Source: Sinorhizobium sp. 6-70 | Lineage (GTDB): Bacteria > Pseudomonadota > Alphaproteobacteria > Rhizobiales > Rhizobiaceae | Reading direction: 5' to 3' | DNA: 64,000 bases | Assembly: GCF_030124375.1 (NCBI RefSeq) | Contig: NZ_JASKLS010000018.1 | Location: forward strand, 79,695 to 143,694 | Shown: one piece after another, positions 30,501 to 38,801 of the stretch | Numbering within the stretch: the first letter of the stretch is position 1 | Layout: every line of letters begins with the position of its first letter | The notes under the pieces: generated by a model | Database searches by the model: none | What the model was told of the DNA's origin: nothing | What the model saw: the letters and a program-made list of their open reading frames with translations, nothing else | Program-made: the position numbers and the translations under genes

Positions 30501-30955
30501 CCGTCGAGCACGGCCATATGCGTGTCCGGCCCGTCGAGGCCTGCGATCATCCGGGCGGCCCGCTCCTCGGTCGTCAATGCCTTCCCGTTATGCGGCGTGG
30601 TGAAGAGCACCGCATCTTCACCCGGCCGGATGCGGATCAGTTCCACGGACGCATTTAGGGGCAAGCGCCGGAAGCCGGAGGATATCCGAACCAGCAGTTG
30701 CCGGCGGTCGCCGACCGCTGAAAGCTGCGTTGCTGCTGCACGCAGCTGGCGAAGCGAGAGATCGTTCGCATCGAGAGCAGCATCGATGAAATCGTAGACG
30801 GAGGCGATGCCGAACAGGCTCGCGCCCTGGTCGTTGGCCCACAGGACGCGGCCGAGATCCCTCGAAAACAGGACAGACGCATCCCCCTTGGCAAAATGAT
30901 CGCGCACCCGTGCATGCACGGCAATGTCGATGAAGGGATACTGTCTCTCGGGCAT
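27581..30955 (-). CDS. cbrA: CbrA-type multi-PAS sensor histidine kinase
   Basis: 1124 residues with no membrane helix. An N-terminal PAS-like region (about 1-230), an acidic, Pro-rich linker (about 235-330), PAS-like segments near 335-450, 645-740 and 765-880, then HisKA with His902 in SHEIRTPLNAIIGFSDMM and an HATPase domain ending IEANRAQFSINS-like sequence. N, G1 and G2 boxes are visible (NILANAIRF, RDTGIGM, GDGTGLGLPL). The dimerisation helix is of the PdhS/DivJ/PleC type that acts on DivK. The locus (between acsA2 and phaP) matches S. meliloti CbrA, which affects cell cycle and exopolysaccharide. Confidence 0.85.
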   Translation of the reverse strand: MPERQYPFIDIAVHARVRDHFAKGDASVLFSRDLGRVLWANDQGASLFGIASVYDFIDAALDANDLSLRQLRAAATQLSAVGDRRQLLVRISSGFRRLPLNASVELIRIRPGEDAVLFTTPHNGKALTTEERAARMIAGLDGPDTHMAVLDGDGAILAQSSGFDELGLSEEVRRTLVSDVARDRDRLIKRPVLTRKGELPAAIGKISDHPALHLLFAVEAAFEDLDAETAPEGADNDLPSPIESVDQSAADDLPPKEEPRPELAGTATVPTDAEQDANDRAGAPDDQGELALGTDETTPAPAEPVNPDEPAAATEPTAKRDDAGENHAPDFAFTPGGRAVRFVWKIDAEGRFSEISEEFASAVGPKAADVIGETFADLAHRYDLDPDHRIGELLRRRDTWSGKTILWPVEGTSLKVPVDLAALPTYSRSREFDGFRGFGIVRVADAVIDERASGMDLGRTAELRPAGPPPKSEDEITAHGERTETGSDVAAADEAPDRDEKWVDFDSATDSAVPEDPFHGERPALRVADTPERPSSGKVVDLDERRPGTAGTLTRGEQAAFREIARQLGEHFGTPAENEDIEKPAPASSPKETPSSAIADAKERDEAEAIVEQGKVAPSADDEALPGSRPAVGMSSEILDRLPVGLLVHYGDELLHANPEFLRLTGYRDLESFSREGGLDALFAHGDDIVDEPDGTMTLIRQNGQLASVNAHLHSIRWEGKSALMLALAPASGNDSAEAARDDDGTAGEASRLRMQIDELRSILETATDGVVILGQEGDVRTMNGSASALFNYDEAEIRGKPFAALFAHESQKAVLDYLQGLAGHGVASVLNDGREVIGREANGGFIPLFMTIGRLSSSNGYCAVIRDITQWKRTEEELRNAKRAAETANAHKTEFLARVSHEIRTPLNAIIGFSDMMASEHFGPVGHPRYIEYAGDIGRSGRHVLDIVNDLLDISKIEAGEMDLDFSAVDINDAVSEAVSLVQPQANSQRVIIRTSLSASVPTVVADGRSIKQIALNILANAIRFTPSGGQIVVSTSYEANGSVILRIRDTGIGMTRSELDQAMKPFRQVTTGGRKRGDGTGLGLPLTKAMTEANRAQFSINSTPNEGTLVEISFPSQRVLAN

Positions 30956-31081
30956 GGGCAGGCCTATTGACGGATCGCTTGCGCGTTAACAGTCTATTAA
31001 TACCCGGCCCATCTGCGAGGGTCCAGCAAAGGCGCGGCGTCGGCAACGCCTTTTGCCGCGCAAGGTTAATAGGTCTGGGAT

Positions 31082-31134
31082 TTGTGCAATGCACAATTTT
31101 TGTTGCAATGCACAAAGGAATCGCTTATATAAGC
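31082..31134 (+). promoter_or_regulatory. phasin promoter with PhaR-type operator repeats
   Basis: A perfect palindrome TTGTGCA-A-TGCACAA lies at 31082-31096, and the sequence TGCAATGCACAA repeats 19 bases later at 31104-31115. A plausible promoter overlaps them: TTGCAA at 31103-31108 and TTATAT at 31125-31130, spacing 16. GCTTATATAAGC (31123-31134) is itself palindromic. PhaR/AniA proteins bind TGC/GCA-rich dyads upstream of phasin genes, so repression relieved by PHB is the likely logic (inference). Confidence 0.6.
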
Positions 31135-31185
31135 GGCATCACCAATCGGCGCCTCTGAAGAGGGCCACACCAAGGAGCGCATATC

Positions 31186-31635
31186 ATGGCTACCAAGAAG
31201 ACCGACGACGCATTTTCCCTTTCCTCCTTCGATCCGGCCAAGTTTGCCGACAGCTTCCGCGAGTTCGCCGAAAAGGGCGCCGCGCAGTCGAAGGATGCTT
31301 ACGCCAAGATGAAGACCGCTGCCGAAGAAGCAACCAAGACCGTGGAAGCGACGGTTGAGAGCGCTCAGACCGGCACCATCGAACTCGGTCTCAAGGCCAT
31401 CGATGCACTCCGCACCAATGCCGAGAACTCCCTTTCGCACATGGAAGCGCTGCTCGGCGTGAAGTCGCTTTCGGAGCTGGTCGAACTCCAGACGACGTTC
31501 ATCCGCAAGCAGGCCGAGCTTGCCGTCGAGCAGGCGAAGACCATGCAGGAAGCGACGAAGAAGGTCGCCGAGAACGTTGCCAAGCCGGGCAAGGACGCCG
31601 CCGAAAAGGCAATGTCGAACTTCAAGAAGGCCTGA
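31186..31635 (+). CDS. phaP1: phasin (PHB granule-associated protein)
   Basis: 149 residues, Phasin_2-type. Amphipathic helices carry Ala/Glu/Lys-rich heptads (SKDAYAKMKTAAEEATKTVE) and a middle segment IELGLKAIDALRTNAENSLS. It coats polyhydroxybutyrate granules and sets their size and number. The Shine-Dalgarno AAGGAG precedes the ATG. Flanked by a dyad-rich promoter and an intrinsic terminator, so monocistronic. The phaP1 name follows the S. meliloti locus from memory. Confidence 0.9.
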   Translation: MATKKTDDAFSLSSFDPAKFADSFREFAEKGAAQSKDAYAKMKTAAEEATKTVEATVESAQTGTIELGLKAIDALRTNAENSLSHMEALLGVKSLSELVELQTTFIRKQAELAVEQAKTMQEATKKVAENVAKPGKDAAEKAMSNFKKA

Positions 31636-31667
31636 TCGACGGCGCCGTATCCATCGGAATCGATGCG

Positions 31668-31698
31668 AAGACCGGGTGGCTTGCCTTCCGGTCTTTTT
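31668..31698 (+). terminator. phasin gene terminator
   Basis: Stem AAGACCGG / CCGGTCTT with a 12-base loop and a T-run immediately after, 33 bases downstream of the stop. Confidence 0.8.
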
Positions 31699-31782
31699 GC
31701 TGGATAATCTGAAGTTAAGGCTTGCAAATCAGCGGCAGTGCCCGTATGTGAGCCGCCAAGCGACACATGTCGCATCCCGAGT

Positions 31783-31859
31783 GCGGTTGTAGCTCAGTTG
31801 GTTAGAGCGCAGGTTTGTGGCACCTGAGGTCGGTGGTTCGAGACCACCCAACCGTACCA
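31783..31859 (+). tRNA. tRNA-His (GTG anticodon)
   Basis: 77 bases including encoded CCA (31857-31859). Acceptor GCGGTTG pairs with CAACCGT (final pair G-T). The D-arm contains AGCTCAGTTGGTTAGAGC, the anticodon stem CAGGT/ACCTG encloses TTGTGGC with GTG at 31817-31819, and the T-arm is GGTGG-TTCGAGA-CCACC. The discriminator base is A73 and base -1 is T, so the usual G-1:C73 pair of tRNA-His is absent. Loss of G-1 with A73 is known in a large alphaproteobacterial clade including the Rhizobiales. Confidence 0.95.
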
Positions 31860-32004
31860 TTTTTCTTCAACTCGACCTGTCGCCTTCCAATCAAAAGTCG
31901 TTCCGCATCATGTGGACCGTGGCGCATCGCACTGCGCAGTCCCGGAACGTCTCGCTTGCGAACATGTGGGCGATGAAATTCCGCAGAATTTCTTGATTTA
32001 GCAA

Positions 32005-32027
32005 CGGGCGCAGAGAAACCGCGCCCG
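32005..32027 (-). terminator. hairpin after the RTX gene
   Basis: Perfect 7-bp stem CGGGCGC / GCGCCCG with a 9-base loop, located 9 bases beyond the stop of the minus-strand RTX gene. The following tract TTGCTAAATC is only weakly T-rich. Confidence 0.45.
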
Positions 32028-32035
32028 CTGCGATC

Positions 32036-33640
32036 TCAGACGATGAAAAAATCGGCTGCAGTGAGCGCGAGACTCGTTCCGATCGTCGCAAAGTGAACGG
32101 ATCCACCGGCCGCATTTCCGTTGCTGTCGTAGAGCAGCTTTCCGGTGTCGCTCTCATAGATGATCCGGTCGTTGGCGTCGGCAGCAAGGCCCGTTGTATT
32201 CGCGACGAACTGCGCCGCCGTCAGTGCGCCGGTACCGACAATCGCTGTGAAAATGGCGTTTTCCAGCCGGATGGTGTCGTCCGCCACGGTGAACCCATTG
32301 ACCGTGTCGACGTTGGTCGTGGCATTGAGCGCGGTGTTGAAGAAAAACGTGTCCAGACCGGTAGAACCGGTCAGGACATCGTTGCCGAGCCCGCCGTTAA
32401 TCAGGTCGTTGCCAGCGCCGCCATTAAGACTGTTGTTGCCGGTGTTCCCGGTCAACGCATTGTTCAAGCCATTCCCGGCGCCGCTGATGTTGCCGGTTCC
32501 AAGCAGGGCGAGATTTTCGACGCTGCCTCTGATGACGGCGGCGTTACCGAGATTAAAAGATATCGATGAGCGAACCGTATCCGCGCCGGCACCGCTGTCG
32601 GCGTTCTCGTCGATGATGTCGCCGGTGCTATCTACCACGTAGATGTCGTTTCCTTGGCCGCCCCGCATTTCATCGGCACCGCCGGCGCCATTGAGCGAAT
32701 CGTTGCCTGCCTGGCCTCTGAGAAAGTTTGAAACGGAATTACCAACGATCGTATCGGCGAAATCAGTCCCGCGCACGTTCTCGATGTTCGTCAATGTGTC
32801 CTGCGTGCCGAAACCATCCTTGGCTACTCCGGTGGTGAGATTCACGTTGACGCCGAGGTTGCCGCCTCTGTTGGTGTCCCTGTGATATCGGACTGTGTCG
32901 ACACCGCCGCCGCCGTTGATCGTGTCCCTTCCGCCAAGCCCCATGAATTCTTCGGCTAACGCAGACCCGACAAACGTGTCGGCGAATTGCGTGCCGCGAA
33001 ACTCCTCGAAATTGCTGAACGTCTCGGAGAAGCCGTAAGGGTCGATCACCGTCCCGGTGGATGCGTTCAAACTGATGCCGCGAACAGCTGAGGGCGTGAA
33101 GTAGGCGTCGTCGAAACTGAGGACATCAAAGCCAAGGCCGCCGTTATACGTGTCATCGCCCTCGCCCCCGCATATGAAATCATGGCCGTTATTGCCGTTT
33201 AAAACGTCATTGCCGCCGCGGCCCTGCATCGAGTCGTCTCCGGCAGAGCCGTTGACCGTGTCAGCTTTGTTCAGAAGCCACCCTTCCAGTCCCCATCTGT
33301 CAAATCCTGTGGCAGCGTTTTGGAACAGTTCGAGCGACAGACTCAGGCCGCTGACTGTCTGGACGAGCGTCGTTCCGTTGTTTTGCAGCAGCTGGATGGA
33401 AGAGATCGTCCCGCCGATCGGATATCCGCCGGCGTCGAACGCGAACCCTGTGCCGACAAGCTTTAATTTCAGGCCGTTGCCCAGCCCGAAAAGCACCTGT
33501 GTGCTGCTTGCGCTGATGCGCAAGGCCGTGTGCATGTCGACCAATTCGGCGAAGGACCCGTTGTAATCGAATCCCGCGATCGGCGGGTTGTATTGGTTGG
33601 GATATATTCCGCCTGGGAAGGAGTAGGTAACCGTGGCCAT
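32036..33640 (-). CDS. RTX-type calcium-binding repeat protein (predicted type I secretion substrate)
   Basis: 534 residues, acidic, no Cys-rich or membrane segments apart from repeats. Gly/Asp nonapeptides occur in three blocks: GSAGDDSMQGRGGNDVLNG near 131-150, GQAGNDSLNGAGGADEMRGG near 310-330, and GGAGNDLINGGLGNDVLTG near 405-425. The C-terminus ends in aromatic/hydrophobic residues (LTAADFFIV), as for uncleaved type I signals. No HlyB/HlyD-like genes lie nearby. It sits between tRNA-His and the LysR/iolA pair, where I do not recall a gene in S. meliloti, so it may be a local insertion. Catalytic activity not seen. Confidence 0.85.
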   Translation of the reverse strand: MATVTYSFPGGIYPNQYNPPIAGFDYNGSFAELVDMHTALRISASSTQVLFGLGNGLKLKLVGTGFAFDAGGYPIGGTISSIQLLQNNGTTLVQTVSGLSLSLELFQNAATGFDRWGLEGWLLNKADTVNGSAGDDSMQGRGGNDVLNGNNGHDFICGGEGDDTYNGGLGFDVLSFDDAYFTPSAVRGISLNASTGTVIDPYGFSETFSNFEEFRGTQFADTFVGSALAEEFMGLGGRDTINGGGGVDTVRYHRDTNRGGNLGVNVNLTTGVAKDGFGTQDTLTNIENVRGTDFADTIVGNSVSNFLRGQAGNDSLNGAGGADEMRGGQGNDIYVVDSTGDIIDENADSGAGADTVRSSISFNLGNAAVIRGSVENLALLGTGNISGAGNGLNNALTGNTGNNSLNGGAGNDLINGGLGNDVLTGSTGLDTFFFNTALNATTNVDTVNGFTVADDTIRLENAIFTAIVGTGALTAAQFVANTTGLAADANDRIIYESDTGKLLYDSNGNAAGGSVHFATIGTSLALTAADFFIV

Positions 33641-33849
33641 GTTTCCCCCATGCCGGGGGTGGCCCCGGCTTAACGTTGTGTTTGCGGGTTAAGGATGGAA
33701 TTTCTCATCTAAGGCCTGGCAATTTTAGGTTGTTCTAAATAGCAGATTGGCTCTGTCCTGTCACATCGTCCTTTTGGGTAACGTTCTGGATGTCGCCGTA
33801 CCCGGCCCCTGCAACGCATGCCGAGGCATGCACTCAACTGGCTCTGCAC

Positions 33850-34731
33850 CTAGACGAAAAACTGATGCTCCGCGGCTACCAGCTCCTGGAGAAACGACAC
33901 GACCGTGCGCACGCGCACGAGATCGCGCGCGCTTTCGTGATAGGTCGTCCAATAGGCGCGCCGGATGGTCGTTCCCGGCAGGATCCGTTTGAGCTCGGGA
34001 ACCTGGCGGGCAATGTAGTTGTGCAGGATGCCGATTCCGGCGCTGGAACGGACGGCTTCCGTCTGTCCCGTTGCGCTGGAAATCTCGAAAGAAGCATCCC
34101 AGCTGCGCATGATTTCGGCGGAAAAATTGAGCGACGGTGTGAAGATCAGGTCTTCGACATAGCCGATGCGGCGATGGTCCTTGAGATCGTCGATCGTTCG
34201 AGGCGTGCCATGGCGGGCAAGATAATCTGCCGATGCGTAAAGCCCCAGTGTATAATCGGTCAGCTTGGACGAAACGAGACGTCCCTGTTCCGGGCGCTCG
34301 ATGGTGATCGCGATGTCGGCTTCGCGCTGTGAAAGCGAGAAGGAGCGCGGCACCGGAACGAGCTGGAGCTTCAGTTCCGGGTAGCGCGCCGTAAGCGCCC
34401 CAAGACGCGGCGCAAGAAAGGAGACGCCGAAACCGTCGGGCGCGCCGATGCGTACGGTGCCGGCGATCGCCGTGTCGATCCGGCCGATCAGCGACTGCGC
34501 CGCGAGCATCTCGGTTTCCATGCGCTCGGCGGCGGCAAGGAAGACTTCGCCTTCGGCCGTCAGCTCGCAGCCGTTCGGACGCCGGACGAGAAGCCTCGTT
34601 TTCAGTGTTTCCTCAAGCGCCGTCACCCGGCGGCTGAGGGTGGCGTGATTGATGCCGAGCCTCTTCGAGGCGGCGAGAATTTGCCCCGTTCGCGCTACCG
34701 CGAGAAATACTCTGACATCGTCCCAGTCCAT
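33850..34731 (-). CDS. LysR-family transcriptional regulator
   Basis: 293 residues. N-terminal winged helix (MDWDDVRVFLAVARTGQILA, then NHATLSRRVTALEETLKTRL), followed by an effector-binding domain. Divergent from iolA with 115 bases between, which makes iolA the probable target. A palindrome AATTTCGGAAATT lies in the gap. Ligand unknown. Confidence 0.88.
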   Translation of the reverse strand: MDWDDVRVFLAVARTGQILAASKRLGINHATLSRRVTALEETLKTRLLVRRPNGCELTAEGEVFLAAAERMETEMLAAQSLIGRIDTAIAGTVRIGAPDGFGVSFLAPRLGALTARYPELKLQLVPVPRSFSLSQREADIAITIERPEQGRLVSSKLTDYTLGLYASADYLARHGTPRTIDDLKDHRRIGYVEDLIFTPSLNFSAEIMRSWDASFEISSATGQTEAVRSSAGIGILHNYIARQVPELKRILPGTTIRRAYWTTYHESARDLVRVRTVVSFLQELVAAEHQFFV

Positions 34732-34774
34732 GCTGCTGTCCCCATGGGCTTCAATTTTTGCACAACGGTTCCTG

Positions 34775-34787
34775 AATTTCGGAAATT
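34775..34787. promoter_or_regulatory. palindrome in the LysR/iolA intergenic region
   Basis: AATTTC-G-GAAATT is a perfect dyad, flanked by CAATT and GAATTG repeats, centred 66 bases before the iolA start and 50 bases before the LysR start. It contains the T-N11-A pattern of LysR boxes. Candidate operator only. Confidence 0.45.
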
Positions 34788-34846
34788 GAATTGTTGAAAT
34801 CGTAGTGCGATCATGTGCCCACGATCAAGACCAGGAGGAGCATCCA

Positions 34847-36343
34847 ATGTACGAAATCGGACATTTCATTAACGGCGAGCGCGTCGCCGGCAAAAGCGGC
34901 CGTACCAGCAACATCTTCAACCCTGCGACCGGTGAGGCTCAGGGAACCGTGGCGCTTGCAAGCGACGCGGAACTCGCCGCAGCGGTCGAAAGCGCGAAGG
35001 CGGCACAGCCGAAGTGGGCTGCCACCAATCCGCAGCGCCGCGCCCGCGTTTTCATGAAATTCGTCCAGCTTCTCAACGAAAACATGAACGAGCTGGCCGA
35101 AATCCTTTCGCGCGAGCACGGCAAGACGATCGAAGATGCCAAGGGCGATATCGTTCGCGGCCTTGAGGTTTGCGAATTCGTCATCGGGGTTCCGCATCTC
35201 CAGAAGAGCGAGTTCACCGAGGGCGCCGGTCCGGGCATCGACATGTACTCGATCCGCCAGGCCGTCGGCATCGGTGCCGGGATTACCCCGTTCAACTTCC
35301 CGGCCATGATCCCGATGTGGATGTTCGCGCCGGCGATCGCTTGCGGCAACGCCTTCATCCTGAAGCCGTCGGAGCGTGACCCGTCCGTGCCGATCCGGCT
35401 CGCCGAACTGATGATCGAGGCCGGTCTGCCTGCCGGTGTGCTCAACGTGGTCAATGGCGACAAGGGCGCGGTCGATGCGATCCTGACGCACCCAGATATT
35501 TCCGCTGTTTCCTTCGTCGGCTCGACGCCGATCGCGCGCTATGTCTACGGCACTGCCGCGATGAACGGCAAGCGCGCCCAGTGCTTCGGCGGCGCCAAGA
35601 ACCACATGGTCATCATGCCGGATGCCGATCTCGACCAGGCTGCCAATGCGCTGATCGGTGCCGGCTACGGTTCCGCCGGCGAGCGCTGCATGGCGATCTC
35701 GGTCGCAGTTCCGGTGGGTGAGGAAACCGCAAACCGGCTGATCGACAAGCTGGTGCCAATGGTCGAGAGCCTGCGCATCGGTCCCTATACCGACGAGAAG
35801 GCCGACATGGGCCCGGTCGTCACCAAGGAGGCCGAGCAGCGCATCAGGAGCCTGATCGACAGTGGCATCGAGCAGGGCGCGAAGCTCGTCGTCGACGGCC
35901 GCGACTTCAAGCTGCAGGGATATGAAAACGGCCACTTCATCGGCGGTTGCCTGTTCGATCACGTGACCCCGGACATGGACATCTACAAAACGGAAATCTT
36001 CGGACCGGTTCTCTCGGTCGTACGCGCCAAGAACTACGAGGAAGCCCTGTCGCTGCCGATGAAGCACGAATACGGCAACGGCGTCGCCATCTACACCCGC
36101 GACGGCGATGCGGCGCGCGACTTCGCCTCCCGCATCAATATCGGCATGGTTGGCGTCAACGTTCCGATCCCGGTTCCGCTCGCCTACCACTCCTTCGGTG
36201 GCTGGAAGTCCTCTTCCTTCGGCGATCTCAACCAGCATGGGACGGACTCGTTCAAGTTCTGGACCAAGACAAAGACCATCACCTCCCGTTGGCCGTCCGG
36301 CATCAAGGATGGCGCCGAGTTCTCCATCCCGACGATGAAGTGA
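34847..36343 (+). CDS. iolA: methylmalonate-semialdehyde dehydrogenase (acylating)
   Basis: 498-residue CoA-acylating aldehyde dehydrogenase converting malonate or methylmalonate semialdehyde to acetyl- or propionyl-CoA, at the end of inositol and valine catabolism. Catalytic Cys281 in GSAGERCMAIS; typical family motif KPSERDPSVP (173-182). ATG at 34847 follows AGGAGGAG. Divergent from a LysR regulator and closed by a strong terminator, so monocistronic. Confidence 0.92.
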   Translation: MYEIGHFINGERVAGKSGRTSNIFNPATGEAQGTVALASDAELAAAVESAKAAQPKWAATNPQRRARVFMKFVQLLNENMNELAEILSREHGKTIEDAKGDIVRGLEVCEFVIGVPHLQKSEFTEGAGPGIDMYSIRQAVGIGAGITPFNFPAMIPMWMFAPAIACGNAFILKPSERDPSVPIRLAELMIEAGLPAGVLNVVNGDKGAVDAILTHPDISAVSFVGSTPIARYVYGTAAMNGKRAQCFGGAKNHMVIMPDADLDQAANALIGAGYGSAGERCMAISVAVPVGEETANRLIDKLVPMVESLRIGPYTDEKADMGPVVTKEAEQRIRSLIDSGIEQGAKLVVDGRDFKLQGYENGHFIGGCLFDHVTPDMDIYKTEIFGPVLSVVRAKNYEEALSLPMKHEYGNGVAIYTRDGDAARDFASRINIGMVGVNVPIPVPLAYHSFGGWKSSSFGDLNQHGTDSFKFWTKTKTITSRWPSGIKDGAEFSIPTMK

Positions 36344-36366
36344 GGAACGCAAGAAACCTCCCCTCT

Positions 36367-36392
36367 GGGCCTCCTTCGGGAGGCCCTTTTTT
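36367..36392 (+). terminator. iolA terminator
   Basis: Perfect 8-bp stem GGGCCTCC / GGAGGCCC closing a TTCG tetraloop and followed by six T, 23 bases after the stop. Confidence 0.9.
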
Positions 36393-36564
36393 GTTGCATC
36401 GCGTGTGGCGGTACAACTAACGTTCCGGATATCACCGCATCGGTCGGAGATTCGCGGCTCGGGAACTATCGGGGGATGGTGGGCTGCTTCCGCATTGATG
36501 CATTTCGGTAGCGCCAGGCAGCATCCTTTCGCCTGGCGTTTCGAACTTGGAGCGAGGGGAAATC

Positions 36565-37689
36565 ATGGCTTTGAGCGAACCACCGACGATGCCGGCATAT
36601 CTTGACCGCCGTAACAATTTCGGGCGCTCGCCCGCGGGCGGTTTTCAGCGCTTGTCCTTTGCCGGCAGCGCCAGCGAATATTTCGGGATCTGGATCGTCA
36701 ATATCCTGCTGACGATTGTCACCTTAGGCATTTATTCGGCCTGGGCGAAGGTTCGGCGCAATCGCTATTTCTATGGCAACACCGTGCTGCTCGGCCGTGG
36801 CTTCGAGTATCACGCCAAGGGCGGCCAAATCCTCATTGGCCGATTGATCGTGTTCGCCTATCTGATCTTCTACAATGTCGTGCTGACCGTCATGCCGCTC
36901 GCCGGCGCCGCGCTCGGTCTGCTGTTCTTCCTCTTTGTGCCGTGGCTCCTTACCCGAGGCTTGCGTTTCAGCGCCCGGGTCACGAGCTACCGAAACGTTC
37001 GCTTTGACTTTGTCGGTCGGACCGGTGGTGCGTTCGTGGCGTTCATCGTCGGTCCAGTGCTTGCCGCGCTGACGCTCGGCATCCTTGCGCCGCTGGCCAG
37101 CCGCTGGTCCTACCGCTACATCGGCAACAACCTTCGCTATGGGCGGAAGGCCTTCGCAACCGAGCCATCCCTCGGTACGATCTACAAGACGTGGCTGCCG
37201 TCGGCGGCGATGATCCTTCTCGGGTTGCTGATCATCGGTGTCATCCTCCTCGTCAATATTACCGCGATGGGCCCGTTGATCGACGATCCCGACGCGATTT
37301 CGAGCGAGCTTCAGGCCTCGATCGGGATGCTGACGGTGCTCGGCTACCTTCTGATGCTCGCCGTCTTCGGGACCGCAGCGCTTTTCTACCGTGCCGGGGT
37401 GCGCAATGTCGCCTGGTCCGCCACGACCTTCGATGGCAAACATCGCTTGATGAGCGATCTCTCGCGGTTCCGCTACACCTGGATTGCGGTGTCGAACTTC
37501 ATCATTACGCTCGCAACCCTCGGGCTGATGCGGCCATGGGCCGCGGTTCGTATGGCCACCTACGTCAACGCGCACACGGCCATCCGTTTCGAGGGCGAAG
37601 TCGGGGACATCTTCTCGGCCATCGAGCAGGAAGGGTCTGCGGTCGGGGCGGAGTTCATGGATATAGAAGGCTTCGACTTTGGCTTCTGA
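36565..37689 (+). CDS. DUF898 (YjgN-like) membrane protein
   Basis: 374 residues with six or more hydrophobic segments. It shows the repeated DUF898 pattern: FGIWIVNILLTIVTLGIYSA then WAKVRRNRYFYGNTVLLGRGF, echoed in the C-terminal half by FIITLATLGLMRPWAAVRMA. ATG at 36565 is preceded by GCGAGGGGAAATC. The stop overlaps the start of the downstream M48 protease gene by 11 bases, so the two are translationally coupled. Molecular role unknown. Confidence 0.85.
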   Translation: MALSEPPTMPAYLDRRNNFGRSPAGGFQRLSFAGSASEYFGIWIVNILLTIVTLGIYSAWAKVRRNRYFYGNTVLLGRGFEYHAKGGQILIGRLIVFAYLIFYNVVLTVMPLAGAALGLLFFLFVPWLLTRGLRFSARVTSYRNVRFDFVGRTGGAFVAFIVGPVLAALTLGILAPLASRWSYRYIGNNLRYGRKAFATEPSLGTIYKTWLPSAAMILLGLLIIGVILLVNITAMGPLIDDPDAISSELQASIGMLTVLGYLLMLAVFGTAALFYRAGVRNVAWSATTFDGKHRLMSDLSRFRYTWIAVSNFIITLATLGLMRPWAAVRMATYVNAHTAIRFEGEVGDIFSAIEQEGSAVGAEFMDIEGFDFGF

Positions 37690-38740
37690 CAATCCAGTCA
37701 TAGCGGTTGGCGAGTGGCATCGGGCGGGTTCGAGCCGCTCGGTGCCCTCGAGTCTTGCCGAGGCCGGAGAGAGCCTGACAGTACACGATGATGCAGGCGC
37801 TGAACTCAGCAGCGGCAAGCTTTCGGCTGTTGAGATTTCGCCGCGGGTCGGCGCTGTTGCGCGTCGGATCACCTTCCCTGACGGATCGCTCTTCGAGACA
37901 AGCGACAACGATGCGGTCGATGGGTTCCTTGCGCGCAAGGGTCGGGGCAGGGAAGGGATCATCCACCGGATGGAACGCTTTCATCCACGCCTCATCGCCT
38001 TTGTCGCAGCTGCCGTCCTCTGTGGTGCGTTGATCTATCGTTTCGCCTTGCCCGCCCTCGTCGAAGTCGCCGTTGCTGTGACACCGCCCATCGTGCCGCG
38101 CGTCATGTCCTCGAGCACGCTCGAGGCCCTGGATCGGACGGTGCTCGGCCAATCCGAGCTTGACGAGGCGCGGCGCGGCAGGATTCTCGATGGATTCAGG
38201 GATATCGCAGCCTTGTCGGGCGGCGGAGGGGAGCGCTACACGCTTAACTTCCGCAAGGGCGGCGCCATCGGTCCCAACGCCTTTGCATTGCCGGACGGCA
38301 CCCTGATCCTCACCGATGAACTGGTTGAACTGGCCGGGGACGACACGGAGATGATCGTCGGCGTGCTCGCGCATGAAATAGGGCATGTCGAGCTGAAGCA
38401 CAGTCTCCGGCAGATCTATCGCGCCGCCGGCGTTGCCGCGCTTATCATGGTGATCGCCGGCGACATCGGCTCGGGTGCCGAGGACGTGCTCGTCCAGGGC
38501 GGCGGCCTGCTATCGCTTTCCTACTCGCGCTCTGCGGAAGCGGCAGCCGACCGGCATTCAGTCGAACTGATGGTGAAGTCCGGTCGCGATCCGGCGGCGA
38601 TCGCGCGTTTCCTCCAGCTTATCGAGACGAAGCTCGAAGATCGCTCCGAGACCAGCATATTTTCAACGCATCCGGGGACGCCCGAGCGACGCAAAGCGAT
38701 CCTGGATCTGATAACCGAACTCCAGGCGCGGCCGCGATAA
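37679..38740 (+). CDS. M48-family membrane metallopeptidase
   Basis: 353 residues. Zinc motif HEIGHVELKH with HExxH at about 232-236 and the downstream glutamate in YSRSAEAAADRHSVELM. A membrane helix at about 101-125 (PRLIAFVAAAVLCGALIYRF) precedes the protease domain. Start is TTG at 37679 with AGAAGG 8 bases upstream, inside the end of the DUF898 gene. Resembles HtpX/LoiP-type peptidases of envelope quality control. The N-terminal 90 residues look like a beta domain shared with DUF898-linked proteases. Confidence 0.85.
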   Translation: MASDNPVIAVGEWHRAGSSRSVPSSLAEAGESLTVHDDAGAELSSGKLSAVEISPRVGAVARRITFPDGSLFETSDNDAVDGFLARKGRGREGIIHRMERFHPRLIAFVAAAVLCGALIYRFALPALVEVAVAVTPPIVPRVMSSSTLEALDRTVLGQSELDEARRGRILDGFRDIAALSGGGGERYTLNFRKGGAIGPNAFALPDGTLILTDELVELAGDDTEMIVGVLAHEIGHVELKHSLRQIYRAAGVAALIMVIAGDIGSGAEDVLVQGGGLLSLSYSRSAEAAADRHSVELMVKSGRDPAAIARFLQLIETKLEDRSETSIFSTHPGTPERRKAILDLITELQARPR

Positions 38741-38752
38741 TCATGCAAATGA

Positions 38753-38780
38753 AAACAGCGGGCGTTCGGGCCCGCTGTTT
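38753..38780. terminator. bidirectional terminator between the M48 and fbpA genes
   Basis: Perfect 11-bp stem AAACAGCGGGC / GCCCGCTGTTT around GTTCGG. A-rich on one side and T-rich on the other, between two convergent genes. Confidence 0.8.
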
Positions 38781-38801
38781 CGCCGTCCATGACGTCTCCG
38801 C

